This document shows positions 51,044-59,442 of a stretch of DNA of 64,000 nt, piece after piece. The notes beneath the pieces were generated by a model. That model was not told the origin of the DNA, searched no databases, and was given only the letters and a program-made list of their open reading frames with translations. How positions within the stretch are numbered: position 1 is the stretch's first letter; each line of letters opens with the position of its first letter. Where the stretch lies: contig NZ_CP163518.1 in assembly GCF_041080625.1 (NCBI RefSeq), forward strand, positions 6,503,501-6,567,500. The letters are read 5' to 3'. The DNA comes from Streptomyces sp. CG1 (GTDB taxonomy: Bacteria > Actinomycetota > Actinomycetes > Streptomycetales > Streptomycetaceae). Both the position numbers and the translations under genes were made by a program.

Positions 51044-52099
51044 GTGCGCCGGGTAGCCAAGCTTTCCGCTGCGTGTATCGCGACCGCGGCACTCGCCGTG
51101 ACTGCCACCGCGTGTGGCAGCACGTCCTCCGACAACAGCACCTCGTCCCCCTCCGCGGGCGGCGGCAAGGGCGTCAAGATCGGTCTCGCCTACGACGTCG
51201 GCGGCCGTGGTGACCGTTCCTTCAACGACTCCGCCGCGCGCGGTGCCGACAAGGCCGAGAAGGAATTCAGCGGTTCCATCAAGGAGCTGACCGCCAAGAC
51301 CTCCGACACCGAGGCCGACCGCGAGCAGCGCCTGTCCGACCTGGCCGACGCGGGCTACAACCCGATCGTCGCCGTCGGTTACACCTACGCCCCCGCCGTG
51401 CAGAAGATCGCCGCGAAGTACCCGAAGATCAACTTCGGCATCGTCGACTCGGTCGTGAACGGCGCGAACGTCAACAGCATCACCTTCACCGAGGAGCAGG
51501 GCTCCTACCTGGCCGGCGTCGCCGCCGCGCTGAAGACCAAGAAGGACCACGTCGGCTTCATCGGCGGTGTCGACAACCCCCTGATCAAGAAGTTCGAGGC
51601 GGGTTACGTCCAGGGCGTGCACGACACCAACCCGAAGGTGAAGGTCGACGTCCAGTACCTGACCCACGGCCAGGACACCTCCGGCTTCTCCAGCCCCGAC
51701 AAGGGCAAGCAGGCCGCGCAGGGCATGCTCGACAACGGCGCCGACGTGATCTACACCGCCGCCGGCTCCTCCGGCAACGGCGCGATCGAGGCCGTGCACG
51801 GTGTCAAGGGTGCCTGGGGTATCGGCGTGGACTCCGACCAGTACAACATCCCGGGTCTGGCCCAGTACAAGAGCTCGTTCCTGACCTCCATGGTCAAGAA
51901 CGTCGACGTCGGCGTGTACGACTTCATCAAGTCCGTCCACGACGGCAAGCCGCTCGCCGGCAACAACGTCTACTCGCTCGCCAAGGGCGGCGTCTCGCTC
52001 GCCACGAGCGGCGGCTTCCTCGCGGACATCCAGCCCAAGCTGGACGCCGCGAAGCAGAAGATCATCGCCGGTCAGATCAAGGTCAAGACCACCCCGTGA
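51044..52099 (+). CDS. BMP family nucleoside-binding lipoprotein
   Basis: 351 residues; GTG at 51044 behind GAAGGAG. The lipoprotein signal is RRVAKLSAACIATAALAVTATAC with Cys24 as lipid anchor. The BMP/PnrA fold follows: KIGLAYDVGGRGDRSFNDSAARGAD, DLADAGYNPIVAVGYTYAPAVQKIA, FGIVDSVVNGANVNSITFTEEQGSYLAGVAAAL, GFIGGVDNPLIKKFEAGY, VIYTAAGSSGNGAIEA, WGIGVDSDQY. It should deliver nucleosides to the ABC transporter encoded downstream. A hairpin at 52155 ends its transcript. Confidence 0.94.
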   Translation: MRRVAKLSAACIATAALAVTATACGSTSSDNSTSSPSAGGGKGVKIGLAYDVGGRGDRSFNDSAARGADKAEKEFSGSIKELTAKTSDTEADREQRLSDLADAGYNPIVAVGYTYAPAVQKIAAKYPKINFGIVDSVVNGANVNSITFTEEQGSYLAGVAAALKTKKDHVGFIGGVDNPLIKKFEAGYVQGVHDTNPKVKVDVQYLTHGQDTSGFSSPDKGKQAAQGMLDNGADVIYTAAGSSGNGAIEAVHGVKGAWGIGVDSDQYNIPGLAQYKSSFLTSMVKNVDVGVYDFIKSVHDGKPLAGNNVYSLAKGGVSLATSGGFLADIQPKLDAAKQKIIAGQIKVKTTP

Positions 52100-52154
52100 C
52101 CTGACGGGTCCCGGTCGGATCGGCCCATCCGGCCGGTCCGGCCCGGCTGACCCA

Positions 52155-52194
52155 GGCTCGGCGAGGGAGCCGTCCCCACGGCCCTCGCCGAGCC
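52155..52194 (+). terminator. terminator after the BMP gene
   Basis: Perfect 13-bp stem (52155-52167 with 52182-52194), loop of 14. It separates the BMP gene from the operator and promoter of the ABC operon, so the two are transcribed separately although they work together. Confidence 0.75.
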
Positions 52195-52206
52195 ATAACA
52201 ATGTGT

Positions 52207-52233
52207 CAACTCTACGCGTGTAGCGTGGAGTTG
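52207..52233. promoter_or_regulatory. putative nucleoside-regulon operator of the ABC operon
   Basis: An 11-base arm CAACTCTACGC and GCGTGGAGTTG (10 of 11 complementary) flank GTGTA; the core is CTACGCGTGTAG (52212-52223). It lies about 67-93 bases before the ABC start. The core resembles the sites before the BMP gene and add. Confidence 0.6.
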
Positions 52234-52299
52234 CCGCGCTAGCGTCGCCGACGCCTGCCACCTCCCCTATGCAGCCCCTTTCCTCGAGGAGAGTGCGCC

Positions 52300-53859
52300 A
52301 TCAACGCGTCCAGCCCTCCCGCTGCCGTCGAACTGCGCGGCATCACCAAGCGTTTCCCCGGTGTCGTTGCCAACAAGGACATCGACATCACCGTCCGCAC
52401 CGGGACCGTCCACGCCCTGTGCGGTGAGAACGGCGCCGGCAAGTCGACCCTGATGAAGATCCTCTACGGCATGCAGCAGCCGGACGAGGGCACCATCACC
52501 GTGGCCGGCGAGCAGGTCGTCCTGCACAACCCCGGCGACGCCATCGCCCGCGGCATCGGCATGGTGCACCAGCACTTCATGCTCGCCGACAACCTCACTG
52601 TGCTGGAGAACGTCGTCCTCGGCGCGGAGAAGCTGTACGGCATCGGCGGCAAGGCCCGCGCCAAGATCAAGGAGATCTCCGACGCCTACGGCCTGAACGT
52701 CCGCCCCGACGTGCTCGTCGAGGAGCTGGGCGTCGCCGACCGCCAGCGTGTGGAGATCCTCAAGGTCCTCTACCGCGGCGCCAAGACCCTCATCCTGGAC
52801 GAGCCCACGGCCGTGCTCGTGCCGCAGGAGGTCGACGCCCTCTTCGACAACCTGCGCGAGCTGAAGGCCGAGGGCCTCACCGTCATCTTCATCTCCCACA
52901 AGCTGGGCGAGGTGCTCTCCGTCGCCGACGAGATCACCGTCATCCGGCGCGGTACGACGGTCGGCACGGCCGAGCCGTCCAAGACCACCTCCAAGCAGCT
53001 CGCCGAGATGATGGTCGGCAGCGAGCTGCCCACCCCGGAGACCGCGGAGTCCACCGTCACCGACGTCCCGATGCTGAAGGTGGACGGGCTGCACCTCGCG
53101 CAGACCGACCTCGAGGGCATCGAGCGGATCGTCCTGGACCAGATCTCCTTCACCATCCACAAGGGCGAGGTCCTCGGCATCGCCGGTGTGGAGGGCAACG
53201 GCCAGTCCGAGCTGGTCGAGGCGATCATGGGCATGCGCGACCCCGACGCCGGCGTGGTCACCCTCGACGACGCCGACATCTCCCACGCCCCCACCCGCCG
53301 CCGCCGCGAGGCCGGCATCGGCTACATCCCCGAGGACCGCCACCGCCACGGCCTGCTCCTCGAGGCCCCGCTGTGGGAGAACCGCATCCTCGGCCATGTC
53401 ACCGAGAAGCCCAACTCCAAGGGCGGACTCCTCGACATCAAGGCCGCCCGCGCCGACACCGAGCGGATCGTCCAGGCCTACGACGTCCGCACCCCCGGCA
53501 TCGAGGTCACCGCGGCCTCGCTCTCCGGCGGCAACCAGCAGAAGCTGATCGTCGGCCGCGAGATGAGCCACAACCCCAAGCTGCTCATCGCCGCCCACCC
53601 CACCCGCGGTGTGGACGTCGGCGCCCAGGCGGCGATCTGGGACTACATCCGCGAGGCCCGCCGCGAGGGCCTGGCCGTCCTGCTGATCTCCGCCGACCTG
53701 GACGAGCTGATCGGGCTCTCCGACACCCTGCGGGTGATGTACCGCGGCCGCCTGGTCGCCGACGCCGACCCCGCCACCATCACCCCCGAAGAGCTGGGCT
53801 CCGCCATGACGGGTGCGGCCACCGGCCACCTGGAGCACACAGAGGACGACGAGCGATGA
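52300..53859 (+). CDS. nucleoside ABC transporter ATPase with ATC start codon
   Basis: 519 residues if begun at ATC 52300. Between the in-frame TAG at 52240 and the ATG at 52453 there is no ATG, GTG or TTG, and the ATG would cut away the first strand and the Walker A motif (GENGAGKST). CGAGGAG precedes the ATC at good distance. Two NBDs follow: the first with RQRVEILKVLYRGAKTLILDEPTAVL, the second with GVEGNGQSELVEAI, LSGGNQQKLIVGREMSHNP and AAHPTRGVDVGA, as is usual for this BMP-linked family. It powers the two permeases next to it; the stop overlaps the first (ATGA). Confidence 0.93.
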   Translation: MNASSPPAAVELRGITKRFPGVVANKDIDITVRTGTVHALCGENGAGKSTLMKILYGMQQPDEGTITVAGEQVVLHNPGDAIARGIGMVHQHFMLADNLTVLENVVLGAEKLYGIGGKARAKIKEISDAYGLNVRPDVLVEELGVADRQRVEILKVLYRGAKTLILDEPTAVLVPQEVDALFDNLRELKAEGLTVIFISHKLGEVLSVADEITVIRRGTTVGTAEPSKTTSKQLAEMMVGSELPTPETAESTVTDVPMLKVDGLHLAQTDLEGIERIVLDQISFTIHKGEVLGIAGVEGNGQSELVEAIMGMRDPDAGVVTLDDADISHAPTRRRREAGIGYIPEDRHRHGLLLEAPLWENRILGHVTEKPNSKGGLLDIKAARADTERIVQAYDVRTPGIEVTAASLSGGNQQKLIVGREMSHNPKLLIAAHPTRGVDVGAQAAIWDYIREARREGLAVLLISADLDELIGLSDTLRVMYRGRLVADADPATITPEELGSAMTGAATGHLEHTEDDER

Positions 53860-54983
53860 ACAAGCTGACCTCACGGATCGACAAGGAGCGGCTGTTCCTC
53901 GGCCTCGCCGCACCGGTGCTGGCGGTCGTCGCCGCGCTCGTCGTCACCGCCCTGGTGATCCTCGCGACCGGGAAGAACCCCGGCCCCGCCTTCAACGACA
54001 TGCTGACCTACGGCTTCGCCAGCGACAGCCAGGTCTACATCCTCAACAAGGCGACCACGTACTACCTCGCGGGCGTCTCGGTGGCCATCGGCTTCCGGAT
54101 GAACCTGTTCAACATCGGTGTCGACGGCCAGTACCGGCTCGCCGCGTTCTTCGCCGCCGTGCTCGGCGGCGCGCTGACCGTGCCCGGCTGGCTCGCCATC
54201 CCGCTGATCCTGATCTGCGCCATGGCGACCGGTGCCGTGTGGGCGGCCATCGCCGGCATCCTCAAGGTGACCCGCGGCGTCAGCGAGGTCATCTCGACGA
54301 TCATGCTGAACTCGATCGCCACCGCGATCATCGCCTATCTGCTCCAGCCCGGAAAGCTGGCCCAGCTCCAGCAGGGCGGCACCGTCGTCGCCACCAAGCC
54401 GCTGCCGTCGGGCTCGCACTTCTTCAGCATCAACACCGGCCCGGCCGGCGACCTGTGGGGCTTCATCGTCATCGCCGCGGCCGTCGGCATCGCGTACTGG
54501 TTCGTGCTCGGCCGCACCCGCTTCGGCTACGACCTGCGCACCGTCGGCCAGTCCGAGAGCGCGGCCTCCGCGAGCGGTGTCTCGGTGAAGAAGATGATCG
54601 CCACCAGCATGATCATCTCGGGTGCGGTGGCCGGTCTGATCGGCATGCCGACCCTGCTCAACGACAGCTACCAGTTCAGCAGCGACTTCCCGACCGGCAT
54701 CGGCTTCACCGGCATCGCCATCGCGCTGCTCGGCCGTAACAACCCGATCGGCATCGCGCTCGGCGCCCTGCTGTGGGGCTTCCTGGAGCGCACCACCAAC
54801 CACCTGGAGTTCCAGGGCTACGACAAGGAGATCCTCGGCGTCATCCAGGGCGTCATCGTCCTGTGCGTCGTCATCGCCTACGAGGTCGTACGCCGCTACG
54901 GCCTCAAGCGCCAGCAGCAGAAGGTCGGCGCCGAACTCGCCGCCCAGGCCGCCGCCCAGTCGAAGAAGCAGGAGGTGGCGTGA
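53856..54983 (+). CDS. nucleoside ABC transporter permease 1
   Basis: 375 residues; ATG overlaps the ATPase stop. BPD_transp_2-type permease with an N-terminal TM and about nine further ones. FRMNLFNIGVDGQYRLAAFFAAVLGG, GVSEVISTIMLNSIATAIIAYLL, TVGQSESAASASGVSVKKMIATSMIISGAVAGLIG and GFTGIAIALLGRNNPIGIALGALLWG are the usual conserved segments. With the second permease it forms the membrane channel for nucleosides. Confidence 0.95.
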   Translation: MNKLTSRIDKERLFLGLAAPVLAVVAALVVTALVILATGKNPGPAFNDMLTYGFASDSQVYILNKATTYYLAGVSVAIGFRMNLFNIGVDGQYRLAAFFAAVLGGALTVPGWLAIPLILICAMATGAVWAAIAGILKVTRGVSEVISTIMLNSIATAIIAYLLQPGKLAQLQQGGTVVATKPLPSGSHFFSINTGPAGDLWGFIVIAAAVGIAYWFVLGRTRFGYDLRTVGQSESAASASGVSVKKMIATSMIISGAVAGLIGMPTLLNDSYQFSSDFPTGIGFTGIAIALLGRNNPIGIALGALLWGFLERTTNHLEFQGYDKEILGVIQGVIVLCVVIAYEVVRRYGLKRQQQKVGAELAAQAAAQSKKQEVA

Positions 54984-56269
54984 TGACTGCCACGATGACC
55001 GACACGCCGCCGCCCGCGGCGCCCAAGGCGGCGGGCGCGCCGCAGCGCACGGGCCGCTCGCTCGGCCAGATCCTCATGCTCGTCGCGGGTGCGCTGCTGC
55101 TCCTGGCCGCGGTCCGCGTGATCACCGGCTCGCAGGACCTCGACTCCGCCGGTCAGGTCAGTGCCGCCCTGGGCCTCGCCGTGCCGATCGGCCTCGCCGG
55201 TCTCGCCGGCCTGTGGTCCGAGCGGGCCGGTGTGGTCAACATCGGCCTCGAGGGCATGATGATCCTCGGCACCTTCGGCGCCGGCTGGGTCGGCTGGCAG
55301 TCCAGCCCCTGGCTCGGTCTGCTGATGGGTATCGGCTTCGGTGTCATCGGCGGCCTGGTGCACGCCGTCGCCACCGTCACCTTCGGCGTCGACCACATCG
55401 TCTCCGGTGTCGCGATCAACCTGCTCGCGCTCGGCGCCACCCAGTACCTCGCCAAGCTGTTCTTCTCCGGCGGCGCGGCGGCCAACGCGGGCGGCAACCC
55501 CAAGCAGTCCCCGCCGGTGGCCTCGTTGCCCGACGTCACCGTGCCCGGCCTCTCCGACGGCCTGCAGTCGATCGAGAGCCACCACTGGTTCCTGATCTCC
55601 GACATCGCCGGCATCCTCGGCGGTCTGATCACCCACCTGTCCGTGGTCACGGTGCTGGCCGCGCTGCTGTTCATCGGCAGCTGGTGGCTGCTGTGGCGCA
55701 CCCCGTTCGGTCTGCGGCTGCGCTCCTGCGGCGAGAACCCGACCGCCGCGGAGTCGCTCGGCGTCAACGTGTACTCGTACAAGTACGCGGCCGTCGCCGT
55801 CTCCGGCGGCCTCGCCGGCCTCGGCGGCGCCTTCCTGGCCCTGGTCACCTCGCACACCTACCTGGAGGGCCAGACCGGCGGCCGCGGTTACATCGGCCTC
55901 GCGGCGATGATCTTCGGCAACTGGCGTCCGGGCGGCCTGGCGATGGGCGCCGGCCTGTTCGGCTACTCCGACGCGCTCCAGCTGCGCAACGGCGGTACGA
56001 CCGTCCACGCGCTGCTGCTCCTGCTGGTGGTGCTGCTCGTGGCCCTGGCAGGCTGGAAGCTGTACCGCAAGGCGATGCTGCAGGGCGTGATCAGCCTCGT
56101 CATGGCCGCGGTGATCCTGGTCTGGTACCTGCTCACCGACACGGTCCCGAGCGACTTCGTGGGCGCCACGCCGTACGTCGTCACCCTGCTGGTGCTGTCC
56201 CTGTCGGCGCAGCGCCTGCGGATGCCGAAGGCGGACGGTATGCGCTACCGGAAGGGCCAGGGCAAGTGA
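54983..56269 (+). CDS. nucleoside ABC transporter permease 2
   Basis: 428 residues; ATG at 54983 overlaps the preceding TGA. The polar, Pro/Ala-rich N terminus (~25 residues) is followed by ~10 TM segments. Conserved parts: LWSERAGVVNIGLEGMMILGTFG, VDHIVSGVAINLLALGATQYL, RSCGENPTAAESLGVNVYSYKYAAVAVSGGLAGLGGAFL, YIGLAAMIFGNWRPGGLAMGAGLFG. The stop overlaps the cdd GTG (GTGA), tying uptake to salvage. Confidence 0.95.
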   Translation: MTATMTDTPPPAAPKAAGAPQRTGRSLGQILMLVAGALLLLAAVRVITGSQDLDSAGQVSAALGLAVPIGLAGLAGLWSERAGVVNIGLEGMMILGTFGAGWVGWQSSPWLGLLMGIGFGVIGGLVHAVATVTFGVDHIVSGVAINLLALGATQYLAKLFFSGGAAANAGGNPKQSPPVASLPDVTVPGLSDGLQSIESHHWFLISDIAGILGGLITHLSVVTVLAALLFIGSWWLLWRTPFGLRLRSCGENPTAAESLGVNVYSYKYAAVAVSGGLAGLGGAFLALVTSHTYLEGQTGGRGYIGLAAMIFGNWRPGGLAMGAGLFGYSDALQLRNGGTTVHALLLLLVVLLVALAGWKLYRKAMLQGVISLVMAAVILVWYLLTDTVPSDFVGATPYVVTLLVLSLSAQRLRMPKADGMRYRKGQGK

Positions 56270-56670
56270 CACGGCAAGCCGCCGAGTTCGACTGGGAGGC
56301 GCTCAGGGAGGTGGCGCGGGAGGCGATGTCCCACGCCTATGCCCCCTACTCCGGCTTCCCGGTCGGCGTGGCGGCCCGGGTCGACGACGGCCGCACGGTC
56401 ACCGGCTGCAATGTGGAGAACGCCTCCTACGGCCTCGGACTGTGCGCCGAGTGCGGCCTGGTCTCGGATCTGCAGCGCTCGGGCGGCGGCCGCCTCACGC
56501 ACTTCACCTGTGTGGACGGCGAGGGCGCCCTGCTCGTGCCGTGCGGCCGCTGCCGTCAGCTGCTGTACGAGTTCGGCGGCCCGGACCTCCTCATGGACAC
56601 CCCCGCGGGCGTCCTCCCGCTGTCCGAGATGCTGCCCCAGGCCTTCGGCCCGGACAATCTCACCAAGTAG
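56266..56670 (+). CDS. cdd: cytidine deaminase
   Basis: 134 residues from the GTG at 56266, overlapping the permease stop. It converts cytidine and deoxycytidine to uridine forms. Homotetramer type: SHAYAPYSGFPVGVAARVDDGR, CNVENASYGLGLCAECGLV (zinc Cys and catalytic Glu in CAE), and VPCGRCRQLLYEF (two zinc Cys). It is followed by a hairpin before deoA. Confidence 0.95.
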   Translation: MTRQAAEFDWEALREVAREAMSHAYAPYSGFPVGVAARVDDGRTVTGCNVENASYGLGLCAECGLVSDLQRSGGGRLTHFTCVDGEGALLVPCGRCRQLLYEFGGPDLLMDTPAGVLPLSEMLPQAFGPDNLTK

Positions 56671-56677
56671 TAACGCC

Positions 56678-56718
56678 GTACGGCCCCCCTGACCCGCATC
56701 CGCGCAGGGGGGCCGTAC
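56678..56718 (+). terminator. hairpin between cdd and deoA
   Basis: Perfect 14-bp stem (56678-56691 with 56705-56718), loop of 13. It may reduce read-through into deoA, which has its own RBS (CGGAAGGA) but no obvious promoter. Confidence 0.7.
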
Positions 56719-56751
56719 ACCTTCGCACCTCCCGGAAGGAAGCCCTCAGCC

Positions 56752-58035
56752 ATGGCCATGGACGCCATCTCCGTCATCCGCACCAAGCGGGACCGCGGCG
56801 AGCTGACCGACGCACAGATCGACTGGGTCATCGACGCGTACACCCGCGGCGAGGTCGCCGACGAGCAGATGTCCGCGCTCGCCATGGCGATCCTGCTCAA
56901 CGGCATGAACCGGCGCGAGATCGCCCGCTGGACGGCGGCGATGATCGCCTCCGGCGAGCGCATGGACTTCTCGGCCCTGTCCCGCCCGACGGCCGACAAA
57001 CACTCGACGGGTGGCGTCGGTGACAAGATCACGCTCCCGCTGGCCCCGCTCGTCGCGGCCTGCGGCGCGGCGGTCCCGCAGCTCTCCGGCCGGGGCCTCG
57101 GCCACACGGGCGGCACGCTGGACAAGCTGGAGTCGATCCCGGGCTGGCGCGCCCTGCTCTCGAACGAGGAGATGCTGCACGTCCTGGACACGACGGGCGC
57201 GGTGATCTGCGCGGCGGGCGACGGCCTGGCCCCGGCGGACAAGAAGCTGTACGCGCTGCGCGATGTGACCGGCACGGTGGAGGCGATCCCGCTGATCGCC
57301 TCGTCCATCATGTCGAAGAAGATCGCCGAGGGCACGGGCTCGCTGGTGCTGGACGTGAAGGTGGGCAGCGGCGCCTTCATGAAGACGCTGGACGACGCCC
57401 GCGAACTGGCGTCGACGATGGTCGGCCTCGGCACGGACCACGGCGTGAAGACGGTGGCTCTCCTGACGGACATGTCGACCCCGCTGGGTCTCACGGCCGG
57501 CAACGCGCTCGAGGTCCGTGAGTCGGTCGAGGTCCTGGCGGGCGGCGGCCCGGCGGACGTCGTGGAGCTGACGATCGCCCTCGCCCGCGAAATGCTGGAC
57601 GCGGCGGGTGTGAAGGACGCCGACCCGGCGAAGGCCCTGGCCGACGGCTCGGCGATGGACGTCTGGCGCCGGATGATCGCGGCCCAGGGCGGCGACCCGG
57701 ACGCCGAACTGCCCACCTCTCGCGAACAGCACGTCATCAAGGCACCGTCCTCCGGTGTCCTGACCCGCCTCGACGCCTACGGCATCGGCGTGGGCGCCTG
57801 GCGCCTGGGTGCCGGCCGCGCCCGCAAGGAGGACCCGGTGCAGGCGGCGGCGGGCATCGAACTCCACGCCAAGCCGGGCGACACGGTGACCGAGGGCCAG
57901 CCCCTCCTCACCCTGCACACGGACACCCCGGAGCGCTTCGCGTACGCACTCCAGGCGGTGGAGGGCTCGTACGACATCGCGGCCGCGGGGACGGACTTCA
58001 CGCCGTCGCCGGTGGTGCTGGAGCGCATCGCCTGA
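56752..58035 (+). CDS. deoA: thymidine phosphorylase
   Basis: 427 residues. It splits thymidine or deoxyuridine with phosphate. The family signature is intact: GERMDFSALSRPTADKHSTGGVGDKITLPLAPLVAACGA, then GRGLGHTGGTLDKLESIPG, and the C-terminal barrel-hybrid part (GVLTRLDAYGIGVGAWRLGAGRARKEDPVQAAAGI). It is downstream of the transporter and cdd; its product and those of cdd and add feed salvage. Confidence 0.97.
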   Translation: MAMDAISVIRTKRDRGELTDAQIDWVIDAYTRGEVADEQMSALAMAILLNGMNRREIARWTAAMIASGERMDFSALSRPTADKHSTGGVGDKITLPLAPLVAACGAAVPQLSGRGLGHTGGTLDKLESIPGWRALLSNEEMLHVLDTTGAVICAAGDGLAPADKKLYALRDVTGTVEAIPLIASSIMSKKIAEGTGSLVLDVKVGSGAFMKTLDDARELASTMVGLGTDHGVKTVALLTDMSTPLGLTAGNALEVRESVEVLAGGGPADVVELTIALAREMLDAAGVKDADPAKALADGSAMDVWRRMIAAQGGDPDAELPTSREQHVIKAPSSGVLTRLDAYGIGVGAWRLGAGRARKEDPVQAAAGIELHAKPGDTVTEGQPLLTLHTDTPERFAYALQAVEGSYDIAAAGTDFTPSPVVLERIA

Positions 58036-58039
58036 GGCG

Positions 58040-58426
58040 ATGAGTTCCGACCGGGCCGTCGGTCTACCGGTCGTGGATGCTGAGACGCCCGCCGTGGTCA
58101 TGCTGCTCGGCCCCGTCACCCGGGATGAGGTGGCGGGGCTGTGCGCTCAGGTGCAGACGTTGATGGCGGCCGGCGGGGAGCGTGTCGTCGTATGCGATGT
58201 GGGCGGGCTCGGGCCGCCGGGGCTCGGCGTCGTGGATCTGCTGGCGCGGCTGGAGCTGACCGCCCGCCGGGGTGGCGGGCGGATCCGGTTGCGGGACCCC
58301 GACCCCGCGCTACTCGCCCTTCTCGACCTCGTCGGGCTCCGCTTCCAGGTGGAGGGGCAGGCCGAAGAGCGGGAACCACCGCTTGGTGTCGAGGAAGCAG
58401 TGGAAACCGGTGATCCGGCCGTCTGA
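58040..58426 (+). CDS. STAS domain protein, phosphorylatable Ser missing
   Basis: 128 residues; starts 4 bases past the deoA stop. STAS fold: AVVMLLGPVTRDEVAGLCAQVQTLM, VVVCDVGGLGPPGLGVVDLLARLELTARR, LRDPDPALLALLDLVGLRFQVEG. In anti-anti-sigma factors the loop after the second strand has D-S-S/S-G; here it reads GPPGLG, so there is no serine to phosphorylate. The 3' end overlaps the convergent sigma gene by 117 bases. Confidence 0.78.
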   Translation: MSSDRAVGLPVVDAETPAVVMLLGPVTRDEVAGLCAQVQTLMAAGGERVVVCDVGGLGPPGLGVVDLLARLELTARRGGGRIRLRDPDPALLALLDLVGLRFQVEGQAEEREPPLGVEEAVETGDPAV

Positions 58427-59323
58427 CAGCTCCAGCACCTGCACGGCCCAGGGGCTGAAGCCGCCCTTCTCCTCGTCCGGCTTGTAGTGCGCGAACCCCG
58501 GCAGGCCGTTGACCTGCACCGGCAGCAGCCGCGAGCCGGCGCAGGAGGCACCGAGGGTGGTCATGAAGCCGGTGATGTCGGCCGGGCCGCGCAGCCACAG
58601 GTCGAACGGCGGCATCGTCATGATGGCGTCCTCGTGGAGCAGGGCGGTCAGCGCCGTCATGTCGTAGCCCTCGAAGGCCTTGACGTACCGCTCCAGGAGT
58701 TTCTGCTGCTCCTCGTCCAGCGGGTCGGACACCGCGCCCTCGTCCCCCGCGTCCGCGCGCTCCGCCAGCGTGGCCCGCGCCCGCTGCAGCGCGCTGTTGA
58801 CCGACGCGACCGAGGTGCCCAGCAGGTCGGCGACCTCGCTCGCCTTCCAGGCCAGCACCTCGCGCAGGATCAGCACCGCCCGCTGCTTGGGCGGCAGTTG
58901 CTGCAGGGCCGCCATGAAGGCCAGCCGGACCGACTCCTTGGCGACCGCCGCCTCCGCCGGGTCGTCGACCGTCGGCAGCACCCGTGCGTCCGGCATCGGC
59001 TCCAGCCAGGTGTTGTCCGGGCGGGGGGACAGGGCCACCTGGGCGAGCGGCGTCGACTCGGTGAGGTCCATCGGCCGTGCCCGCTTGTTGCCCGCCGTCA
59101 GCATGTCCAGGCACACGTTCGTCGCGATCCGGTACAGCCACGAGCGCAGCGAGGAGCGGCCCTCGAACTTGTCGTGACTCCGCCAGGCCCGCACCAGGGT
59201 GTCCTGCACGGCGTCCTCGGCCTCGAAGGAGGAGCCGAGCATCCGATAGCAGTACCCGGTCAGCTCGGTCCGGTGCTTCTCCAGTGCGACGTCGAGGTCC
59301 GCCGTCGCCGTGCCGTTTCCCAT
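58310..59323 (-). CDS. sigma-70 family ECF-type factor with SnoaL-like domain (TIGR02960 type)
   Basis: 337 residues from the ATG at 59323. Sigma2: ELTGYCYRMLGSSFEAEDAVQDTLVRAWRS and LRSWLYRIATNVCLDML. Sigma4: LQQLPPKQRAVLILREVLAWKASEVADLLGTSVASVNSALQRARATL. A ~140-residue C-terminal SnoaL/NTF2-like domain follows (ERYVKAFEGYDMTALTALLHEDAIMTMPPFDLWLRG, ISGFHCF-like strand, ending in an acidic tail). Such sigma factors lack a classical anti-sigma and are thought to be controlled by the extra domain. Confidence 0.9.
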   Translation of the reverse strand: MGNGTATADLDVALEKHRTELTGYCYRMLGSSFEAEDAVQDTLVRAWRSHDKFEGRSSLRSWLYRIATNVCLDMLTAGNKRARPMDLTESTPLAQVALSPRPDNTWLEPMPDARVLPTVDDPAEAAVAKESVRLAFMAALQQLPPKQRAVLILREVLAWKASEVADLLGTSVASVNSALQRARATLAERADAGDEGAVSDPLDEEQQKLLERYVKAFEGYDMTALTALLHEDAIMTMPPFDLWLRGPADITGFMTTLGASCAGSRLLPVQVNGLPGFAHYKPDEEKGGFSPWAVQVLELSDGRITGFHCFLDTKRWFPLFGLPLHLEAEPDEVEKGE

Positions 59324-59442
59324 CGTCCACCCACCCCTGTGGCTGTGCCGTCGGCGCTTCTTCGCACCCATCTGGAAGCTACCGCAGGGCACTGACAATG
59401 GCGCCTGGAGCGCGCAAAAGCGCAGGTCGTGGAGGGGGCGCC

